Shown: positions 55,192 to 64,000 of the stretch, in pieces
Position numbering within the stretch: the first letter of the stretch is position 1
Layout: each line of letters opens with the position of its first letter
Source of the DNA: Prinsepia uniflora
Lineage: Eukaryota > Streptophyta > Magnoliopsida > Rosales > Rosaceae
Length of the DNA stretch: 64,000 nt
NCBI GenBank assembly: GCA_032719365.1
Contig: CM064871.1
Coordinates: 66,293,483 to 66,357,482 of the forward strand
Direction: 5' to 3'
Position numbers and translations under genes: made by a program
Notes under the pieces: model-generated
The model's database searches: none
What the model was told of the DNA's origin: nothing
The model's input: only the letters and a program-made list of their open reading frames with translations

Positions 55192-58156
55192 TGACACGAC
55201 CCATCCCAATCCCCCCGGGATTACCATGGAATGTGTCATGCTCCCGTCTGACAAGAGGTTTCGGACAAGGGATAACCTGTTGCCATTGCCCAACCGGGCT
55301 TCTAGAGTGCGTAAGGATCGTTGGAGGAGGTGTATGATGTCCCAGTCTCTGCTGCAGTCGCATCCGGAATCAACCTGAAGGGCATTAAAAACAAAACCTG
55401 TGAGTGGACGAAAATAAACAAGTCTGTTAAAAACATTTATAAGACATTTATGCCCCTCAGTAAAATCATATGCATGCACCAAAAACCAATAATCCCATAT
55501 TTATTTAGAAATAACCATTAGGGCCTTAGCCCGGAAACCAAAGCATAGTTTCAAATTCCAAAAGTCAATCCAAGAGTTATTTCATCAATCCAGTAATATT
55601 CATTTATTATTTTTCCTTCTCTGGCATCCCCGATGCCTAGCGTCCTAGACGCTTGACGTTCCAGACGTCATATCTCACGGTATTAAGCAACGCGTGCTGC
55701 CCGGGGTCTCACCGGGTCCATATCTCTGACATCCCCGATGTCTGACGTCCATGACGTCTAGCAATCCTGCTCCTGGATCACTATACGGTCCGGTAGCTCC
55801 GTATAATGAGCCCTCGCAGGCAATGCACCGTGACTTCTCCAGTGTCCCTGACACTTGGAGGAGACCAGGATATAAATATCCTCATATCGAGATGGTTTTA
55901 TGGAACACATTCTATTATTCATTTCCAAAATATCACAAGGGCCCTGCCCCCGAATTTCCATAAAATCGTCATAAGTCCAAATAGTTGAATCAAATCCAAA
56001 ATCATTTATTCAATTCCATTTTAGGGTCCCCGACCCGAAATCTCATATATAAATCAACTGGGCCCCTGGCCCGATTTCATAAGTCAACTAGGCCCCTGGC
56101 CCGATTCATAAGTTAACTGGACCCCTGGCCTGATTTATAAGTTAACTGGGCCCCTGGCCCGATTCATAAGCTAACTAGACCCCTGGCCCGATTCGTAAAT
56201 TAACTGGGCCCCTGGCCCGATTCGTAAATTAACTGGGCCCCTGGCCCGATTCATTTTAACAAATCCGTAACCGTTTCATGAAATCAAATCCAACCACATT
56301 TATGGAAATCAGTGCAAATCCAGAAAACCTCGATTCACGTGCAAACACGTAAATTGCCTCGAAATGCGTGAAAACATATAAATTCACTGATATCCAAAAT
56401 AAATCATATAATCACAATTATAACAATAATGAGACAGTTATGCATGCATCGAATTTATAAAACCAATGTCCACTCACAGACCGTTTAACCGAGCGCCTCG
56501 ATACGCGTGCCATAGGCCTTCCCGGGCCACACCACTATCACCGGGACTCCCAATCCTGTCCAAATCACATTAGAGGATTACTAACCTCATCATTAACATC
56601 CTATACAAGTCCCGAAATTTTCCCGAATTTATAAGTATTTTTAAACTGGATTTAAAACCTTCGGACATCCCGAACAATGTCGAGACGGTGTCCGATCGAC
56701 ACGAAACCAATCCCAAAATGTTCGTTACATTGTATAGGACAAAAGTCATGTTGACCTCACCTCGAGATTCGTGCCCACGCGCCGTCACGCGCCGCCTTGA
56801 GTGGCTGCGCGTGAAAGCCATGCGCCTGCTACAGTGACTGCTACAGTCACCATCCTCGCCCGTTTCTCTGGTAAACGGGTTGAAAAACCCGCGATAGGAC
56901 CCGGTCCAAATCCTAGCAATTCTACACCGATTCCATCAATTCAAAAGTCCATTAGCATCGAATTAGATTCAATTAGGGATCTGTGGACTAAATTACACAC
57001 AATCTTACCTCAAACCTTAAGATCAAGGATGATCACACGAAGAACAATCCGATCGCTGTTCATCATCCGAAATCCTCCCATGTCAATCGATTCTTTCAAT
57101 TGATGCATCCATTAGCATCGTGAGGTCATAATGAACTCAATCCCCAGTCCAATTGCATCACTCCAAGCTTCAAATCCCACGACTCAAGCTCGAAATTTCT
57201 GAAGCTACAGTAGTTCTGTTCTTCCTCAAACGGGCCTCAATTCGCTTCGTTCCTTCGACGAAAATGATCGTGGCAATCCCAGAAGACTCAAACTAATCTC
57301 CAATTTGATCGTCAAGGCCCAAATCTTCCAATTCGATTTTCCCCCCGAATTTCAGAATTTTCGAAATTCCAGCCCCCAGCTCTCAATTAGTCCCTCGTGT
57401 TTTCCCAATTCAATCCAGTCTCAATTCTCGCCAATTTCGTTCGCAAATTCAGTGGATAGAGAGGAGATTAAGGGTAGAAGAAAATTGAAGTTTGGTTGTT
57501 CACGGTTGAAGAAGTCTGAAGAGATTAATGGAGGAATAATTCAGTTAATTAATCAAATAACACAATCATAATGTTCCCCCATGTTACAATTATACTAAAC
57601 AATTCAGGGATAGATCGCACTAGCCATCCACCAAGCTCAATCATGGCTCCAACTCACGGCTGTTCAAAATCACAGTCCAAATTACCATTCTGCCCTTGTG
57701 CAAAAAATTACCAAAATGCCCATCACGCATCCTGACCCGTAACTCGGTCATACGGACTCCGATTGATGCGTGCCGCCTGTCATTGGATTCGTATCGACGA
57801 TACCTACGTAACGGTCTTTGGCCCCCGGCCATCGGACCCCCCGATCGAAAAGTCAACATTTCCCCTTATTACGTTCAAATTACGAAAACGCCCATGAACT
57901 TCCGTACATCATAACTTTCACCACGAACGTCGGAATCGAACGTGTCACCTATGTATGAACTCGTGACGTCCCGAACTACATCACGGTCATCGGTCAAAGT
58001 CCATTTGACCATCCGAAATAAAAGTCAACGTTTTGCCCACGCCCAGGGGCAAAACGGTCATTTTGCACAATTCGTCCAAAATCGCCCAACTAATCCCAGA
58101 TTAGTAGGTCACAATTAAATATTATTAAATCCCGATATTCGGGACGGGTCGTTACA
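55192..58156 (-). mobile_element. LTR J, reverse, nested in LTR I
   Basis: TGACACGACCC to GGGTCGTTACA, 2965 bp, the same family as 22648-35429. The flanks GAAAA and ACAAA are an imperfect TSD; the host text GGGAGGG-CAAAAGTCG suggests CAAAA with small indels. No internal domain. The phrase array is at 55620-56250. Confidence 0.85.
55620..56250 (-). repeat. Phrase array of LTR J with four different 5-bp stems
   Basis: Stems: GGCAT/ATGCC (55623-55637), AGCGT/ACGCT (55639-55653), GACGT/ACGTC (55655-55669), GACAT/ATGTC (55728-55742), GACGT/ACGTC (55744-55758), all with 5-nt loops. A run of GGGCCcctGGCCC units follows at 56055-56250. Confidence 0.85.
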
Positions 58157-61100
58157 ACAAAAGTCGAAAATATCCCTTGTCTGACACTTCGTGTCAGACG
58201 GGAGCAGGGTCATCCCGCGTTAATCCCGGGGGGATTGGGATGGGTCCTGTCATTCGAGGTGGAAGTTATGACATTCGGAAGTTTAAGGGCATTTTCGTAA
58301 TTTGGTCGAAAATGGGGAAAATGTCGACTTTTTGACCGGGACGTTCGATGGCCGAGGACCGTTAGGAAGGTCTCGATGCCCTAAGTCTGTAGACAGACGG
58401 CACGCGTCAATCGGAGTTCGAATGACCAAGTTACGGGTCTGGATGCGTGAGGGGCATTTTGGTAATTTGTCAAATAAGGGTAAAATGGTAATTTTGGCTG
58501 CTGCTTGTGAGACAGCCCTGTATGGTGCTGGGCTCTTCTCAAAAAACAGAGCATGGGTGGATTTGTTTATGGAACAAAATGCTTGGGCTTAGTGTTAGTA
58601 ATTGTGTATGCAGAATGAGGTGTTTTGAGCAGAAAACGAATACACATTACTGGGTAGGTATTTGGAGACAGTGTGGGTGTTGTCTGGAGGACAGAGCACC
58701 ATTTGTTTGTTCTGATTTGTTTAACTGGGTGAGAGATCAGAATTGGAGGTGACAGGGCACGGGTATGGTTTGTTTATGCAGCAAATTGGTTGGGCTGTGT
58801 GTATTGGATTGTTTATGCGACTGAGTGGATTGATCAGAGCAGGGGGGGCTGGTTTTTGCCCTGAGTGGGAGGCAGCCGTGCTCTGTGAATGCGTTGAGCA
58901 GGGACAGAGAGGGAGAGCTGACTTTGTTCAGTGTGTGATCGAGTGGTACTTGTGCCTGGACTCAGAGAAGGTGGGGGTGCTGGTATTTGGGTCTGAGGGT
59001 GCACAATTGCGGGCTGGTGACTTCAAAACAGTGTGGGTGTCTCTGAGGGAAAAACAGAGTGAGAACAGGTTAGTCACTCTTCCATTAGAACAAGTCGGGT
59101 GTGAGTTAGAGGCAGGGTGAGTGAGTGATCAGAGTCGAGTTGTGTGGTGTAGTGGAATGACTGAGTGAAAATACACCCAGAAACCCGAAAACCGTCCCTG
59201 GGAAATTTCAAATTCGAAAACCCAGTTTAGGCCTGCCCAAGTCCAATTAAGGTTCGAATGAGCTTTCTGGGACCTTCCTTAGTCGATCGAAGTCAAGAAA
59301 GTTGAAATTCGAAGCTCGCGGAGCCATGATCAGACTTGACGAAATTTCAGAAATCACGAGCTTGTGTTCGTGCAATTGGAGGTAAGCTCTTTCAAAATTG
59401 ATTTCAAAATAATCTTCTAAGTAAGTCTACGGTGCTTCCCAACTAATCAATTGAGGAATGGGTAACTGTGTGGTGAACGGGGACGATGAACCTTGATTAG
59501 AACTTGGGATCGATTGATTTAGTTTTAGGCCGTGACGACTGAAATGGATGTCACAGACCTTTAATTAAGTTCATTTCGATGCTATTTGAGGGTTCAATTG
59601 AAGGGATTCACGCGACCCGGTTCAATCCCGGTTCAATCCCTGCGACCCGGTTTAATTCATGCATAAATATTTCTATGATTTCTATGGTTATGATTACGAC
59701 TTGAGATGATTTCGATTTCCGTATTGATACGTATTTTTTATATGCATACGAAACTGCACGTATTTCGAGACTATGGTCTCCCTTATGTTTTGATGATGGT
59801 TTCACGAATGATTTTATGTGATTTGTGCGTATTATGTTTTTAAGATGTTTGATTGCGTTGTGAGTATGGTTTATGGTGTTGACACAGATTTCGAGGTTTT
59901 TTACGGATTTGCATGTTTTACGAGATTTCGAGTATGTTGTGGGTTGACCTTGATTTTGGTGATTTGATTATGGTTTTGATGTCTTGACCTGGAGATTTGA
60001 AATATGAGGTGTTGTCAAGGATTTAAAACGGATTTTGAAAAAGGAGATTTCGGGCTTGATGCTCGGGGCATAAAAGTAATTTTGATGAACGAGATTTCAG
60101 TTTTCGGAAGTTTGAAAATGGATTCTTGGTTTGGGTTCGGGATGATGTGTCCGGATGCCGGCTTACAGAATCATTATTGCGAATTCGAATTCGGGAACGG
60201 GTAATGGTTGATAAAAGTGATTTGATATGATTATGTATGCCCCGTTTTAATGATGATTTGATTATGTTTTGTGAAGTAAGATTTGGGGATTTGAATGTGG
60301 AAATTCGGACATGAGTCATGTTATGACAAAATGTGATTTCGGGATGGGTCCCGAGTTGTTGTGATTGACAAATGTTTTGAGTTTAAAGACCCGTTGAAAA
60401 ACTGTTTTGGGTTTAAAGATCCGGTGCTATTGCTGGAGCACGTTTTGAGTTTAAAGACTCGGTTAATTGATGACGGGGGCAGGCCCGAAATTGGGTTTAA
60501 AGACCCGGATTGAGTTTAAAAACTCGTGAGTTTAAAGACTCGGTTATTGTGATACCTCTGAGGCCTATTGATTATGTTTTGAGTTTAAAGACTCGTTGAT
60601 ATCCTGGGAAGGCCTGATTATGCGCATGGTTTTGAGTTTAAAGACTCGGGCGCAATTGATATCCAGCAAAATGTTTGACTTGTGATTTATTGTTAGTTTC
60701 TGATGTTTCGGATGTGTGGGGCAGTGGCCCGGTTTTATGGTTAATGGATTTGGATTATGTTGTATGCTTGGATTTGATTCATGGTTTTGGGCTGAGGCCC
60801 AGTGTTCATGATTGCGGGCTAAAACCCGATGGTTGAGAAAGGAAAAATGATTTTGAAATTTCATACACGGTTTTTCTTATGTTGAAAATGTAACAGATTG
60901 CAAAATGATTTTCGAATGCATGCATTGGTTTTACATGGAGGGCAGAAATGTATTTCCGTAACTGTTTTATAAACTAATTTATTTTTGTCCACTCACACCT
61001 TTTGGTTTTATTGACCCTCCAGGTCGTGGCGCGTTGATCGAGGCTGACCGTGAGGCGGAGGCATGAGTAAGTACGCGTGTGGCTATCCCTGGTTTGGCAA

Positions 61101-61523
61101 GCACTGAGGGTAAGTGGGGATTTTCAGTCGACTTGCCAGACGGGAGCAGGACCGGGCACGGTCATTATTGTCCCTCCGGGGGCGGTCCTGTCAGACATTC
61201 CCTCACCTTGGCAACCAAGTGGCACATGATCAGCCTAAGGACACCTCCTAAGCCGATCGGCCACCTCATTGTGCTAGGGTCCGCACAAGCTGACCGACCG
61301 TGTGAACCTAGATCGGCCTGAGCATACCCCCAGACCGTTCAACCACCTAATCGTTTTATGGTCTACGTAAACCCACCATTCACTCACTACTCCCTCAGCA
61401 TTTTCCCTCCATCAAGGGCTTGGGGACTGGGGATTGACATATCGTACAACTGGATAGGCCGACAAGAACAATACAAGCCCACAACCGAGGTAATCCACCT
61501 CAGTCAACGACTTGGAGGATTTA

Positions 61524-62129
61524 TATTCATACCTAAATTAGTGGCTCTGGCTAAAAGACCAAGTTGGCCTGCCTTGAACAAGCTTGAAGCTAACCAGCCA
61601 CATCTGATCGGCCAGCCCACAGGCGCCCCCAGACCAGGCCGACAAGGCCCTCACAACCCAGGAAGATCACTTCTGACTGTCCGACCATCAGATCAACCTT
61701 ACAAACAATCGGTCTTCTTACAAACCAACTAGAGACCGACTCTGCCTTGGTCGCTCAGATCTGATCGGCCGGACCCACTAACAAGTCATAAATACTGCAC
61801 AAGACCACCACAGGACACCTGTCAGCTTCTAAAGACAGCAGCATGTATCTCACATTGACAAACACCAACAAACACATTCAATACTACTATAAATACAAGG
61901 GCATCTCCTTCCAAAAAGGTAATGACAATCTTGTTATCACGCTACCTAAATTGCTACAGTAACTCTCCCACTTAAACTGACTTAAGTATCGGAGACTGTT
62001 AGGTCGGCACTACACCGGTGTCTCTTTGCTCTTACCCTTTTCCTGTGCAGTTCTTATAACCCCGAGAAGAGTAGCAAAGAAACTCAACGAGACAAGTTTA
62101 GCTTGATATATTTCTTACATCAACAAACA
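61524..62129 (+). repeat. 3' LTR of the Tat-like element
   Basis: Starts TATTCATACC (TG changed to TA) and ends in CA at 62129. It has a TATA box (ACTATAAATAC) near 61890 followed by a GGTAATG donor-like site. It corresponds feature by feature to 15934-16509 and to 52330-52500. Confidence 0.75.
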
Positions 62130-62134
62130 AACTT

Positions 62135-63560
62135 ATTGACACCCCCAATGTTAGTTGTCTAAATGGATTAACATAATGAATTTCTTTTCAACCAGTTTGG
62201 TTAATGTTTTGAAGTCGTAAATGTGTTTGGTCTCTTTCGGTGTCGTTTTTCGTTGTCATATCAGACGCATTGAGACACACATTTCAGAGTGTTTAGCTTT
62301 TGAATAAATAAATAAACAGTTAGTTAATGACACAGCCGTTTATTAGGAGTAGCTTTAGGCAGAGTCGAATTGAATGCCGAAATCTTTTCTGGTAAAAGAA
62401 TTTGATCTTCTTCCCTCGTCTGATGATAGGTTCATCAGTTGTTCAGAAGACGTTTGTTGCCATACAAACACATCAACGGCGCACATTCAAGATGATAGGT
62501 TAGTTGGCCAACACATCAGATGATCAGAAGATGTTTGTTGCCAGAAAAACACATCAACGGCTCACATTCAACCGAACACGTTGGTTTACTGCAGGCGAAT
62601 CTATCAAATCATAACAGTGAAAGCAAAAGCTCCAGATATATACCACAGCGGAAGGAGCACATGGGTGATGACAGTTTTTGCACTTCAACAAGATTTTAAT
62701 GATATTATTAAATCCCCCATTTATTCGTTTCTTTCTTGTTTCTTGTTAGCAGGCGATTCTATTCAGCGGTGGTGGTTGCACAAGCCACAAGTGACAAAGG
62801 CTACGTTGTAAAGCCTTTTGGCTCTGTTGTTATCTTTGTGCTGCATTTTCTTTGTTTCTGAATTATGATGATGATTATTAATTAATGATTGTCGTTGCCG
62901 TTAATGACATTAAGATCTTGATTCGTTATTTATTAAACAAGATAAGATTTCGCATGGAAAACGTTAACCTCTCGATTGTTAATATCCAACTTGATTGGCA
63001 AGAGATTAGTAAGACCGTGATTCTCGGCATTAGTGTTACAATCATCTTAGCTAATCGCCAAAATTTAAATTAGAAAATTTAGGCCATGTACGTAATTTAA
63101 GCAACTTCTCCAGCTTCAGCCTTCATTTGTTCATTGACTTCAAAGGATATTCTCCTACTATTTTCTATATATTTTTTTTAATACCCTACGCTTTCTCTTG
63201 TACGGCTTGATTTTCTCAGGTGTGCCATTTATAAGCAATGCAAGTAACATTGACAAATTGACATAAGTTTAATCATATAAGAAGAGGACCTAGAGAAATA
63301 CTCGAGATTGCATCTCAATCAAGTACGAATTCGTACTTAATTAAGATACAGTTTAGTGAATTGTAATTCATTTATATTTTTAAAAAAAGACGTACGGTAA
63401 TCAGCATTAAATTAATCATATTATTAATAAGTACGGATTAAATGGGTTAATTAGAAAGCAAGTAGGCTTTTTAGCCACTTTCAATGTAGGCGTATCACTA
63501 ATAGATTCTTCTATTAGACATTTTAGAGATGAGATCCGTTTGTAGCTCAAGAACCATCAT
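62135..63560. other. Unassigned DNA with a short tandem repeat
   Basis: An imperfect ~70-80 bp tandem duplication lies at 62422-62571 (GATGATAGGTT, CAGAAGACGTTTGTTGCC, ACATCAACGGC). A short open frame at 62581-62811 follows, with a possible splice acceptor (TTGTTAGCAG) near 62752. I do not recognise its product, and it may be a gene fragment. The rest is AT-rich. Confidence 0.35.
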
Positions 63561-64000
63561 TTTAATCAAATGATTGTGAGGCAAGTGGGCGAACTTACTT
63601 GTGTAGTTCTTTTTTTATGTTTTATTCTTAATGTATTTAAGAACTTTAATAATTTTTGTTTTCAGTATAGTACAACTTCATGTTAACAACATGTTATTTA
63701 GTTACAAGTAGTTAGATACACAGATCTCCTTAAGAAAATTCGTTGTATTGGAAGGAAAGTAAAAATACTAAAAGAATATATGGTGAATATTGAATGTGAT
63801 AAGCAAATTACAAGTGTTGTAAATGAATTATTTCTTTCGAAATCAAGCCTTTGAGGGGCACGATCTTTTAGAAATCATCAACTGAATGAATAGCAGTCAG
63901 AATCATGTCATAGGTTGAGAGAGCATTCAACTGACGTTGAGACGTCAAAGGTTGAGTATCTGGATGCCTCAAAGACTGAGTTGAATGACAGTCGGGATGA
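63560..64000. repeat. Diverged copy of the repeat at 7280-7700, cut by the window end
   Basis: Shares TCCTTAAGAAAATTCGT, TACAAGTGTTGTAAATGAA, TTTGAGGGGCACGATCT and CAGTCGGGATGA with the left copy, in the same order and orientation. Probably an old LTR or related dispersed repeat. Confidence 0.45.

Larger units (their letters stand above)
52504..58252 (+). mobile_element. LTR I, forward, nested in H and split by LTR J
   Basis: The body 52504-55191 plus 58157-58252 (about 2.78 kb) ends GGGATGGGTCCTGTCA and matches 1-2357. TTCGA follows, continuing H. There is no separate TGTAAC start preceded by TTCGA, so its start is shared with that of H. Confidence 0.75.
52504..61193 (+). mobile_element. 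Solo LTR H, forward, with two further LTRs inside (TSD GACAT)
   Basis: GACAT stands at 52499-52503 and 61194-61198; the ends are TGTAACGGCC and GGTCCTGTCA. The certain part of H is 58253-61193, which matches the LTR at 35910-41976, including TTTAAAG phrases (60370-60660) and the GACTTGCCAGACGGGAGCAGG 3' part (shown in part). Its first ~230 bp are merged with those of the nested LTR I (see findings). Confidence 0.8.
52330..62129 (+). mobile_element. Internally deleted Tat-like LTR element filled with nested LTRs (TSD AACTT)
   Basis: It starts TGTTCATACC at 52330 and ends CATCAACAAACA at 62129, flanked by AACTT at 52325-52329 and 62130-62134. The first 170 bp equal the start of the LTR at 61524. 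An LTR insertion (52504-61193) then follows, then only 330 bp (61194-61523) before the 3' LTR. The rest of the 5' LTR and nearly all internal sequence are missing. No gag or pol. Confidence 0.7.

Noticed and set aside
58743..59120. 125-codon frame in LTR H
   Set aside because: Interior of a solo LTR, not seen in the related LTR at 35910, no domain.

Overview
This is nuclear DNA from a flowering plant, almost certainly a eudicot. It has intron-containing genes of plant-specific families (a MIKC*-type MADS-box factor, an alpha-expansin, an intronless organellar mTERF protein), a Cassandra-type 5S-bearing TRIM element, a chromodomain Ty3/gypsy (Tekay-like) retrotransposon, and hAT- and PIF/Harbinger-like remnants. 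No species is assigned; a woody rosid would fit, but that is only an impression.

Layout. 1-7019: three nested layers, in which a forward long LTR sits in a reverse long LTR, which sits in a Cassandra element whose other LTR holds a further solo LTR. 7020-16509: a broken gag-like transposon gene (8281-9963, start codon at 15275), split by a reverse solo LTR (9969-15236) that carries a forward LTR fragment; then a ~576-bp LTR of a Tat/Ogre-like element. 16510-19565: intergenic DNA, the intact mTERF gene (minus strand) and a hAT-like MITE 27 bp upstream of its ATG. 19566-42600: a decayed PIF/Harbinger-like element with a Myb/SANT-like pseudogene. Its 3' part was tandemly duplicated and then inflated by a solo LTR carrying the only full-length retrotransposon of the window (22695-32760) and by a second solo LTR carrying a third. 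43200-47340: the MADS-box gene (11 exons, about 350 aa). 48050-48750: a fold-back element. 49718-50930: a three-exon alpha-expansin on the minus strand. 52330-62129: a deleted Tat-like LTR element filled with three nested long LTRs. 62130-64000: unassigned DNA and a repeat related to 7280-7700.

Four genic units remain recognisable: mTERF (organelle gene expression), MADS (pollen-type MIKC* transcription factor), expansin (cell-wall loosening), and the coding part of the retrotransposon, which is broken. Most of the rest is retrotransposon debris. Eleven long LTRs without an internal domain stand against one full element, and target-site duplications (TSDs) confirm six as solo LTRs, so LTR-LTR recombination has been the main removal route.

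Most unusual signal: the long LTRs of several families share one architecture. Opposed GTGAGTGGAC / ATGCATGCAT boundaries enclose an array of short phrases, each a mini inverted repeat. The two arms of these phrases change together between units (for example GGCAT/ATGCC, AGCGT/ACGCT, GACGT/ACGTC, GACAT/ATGTC; or GAGT/ACTC versus GGGT/ACCC round the same TTAAAG loop). I know of no named feature that describes this covariation.
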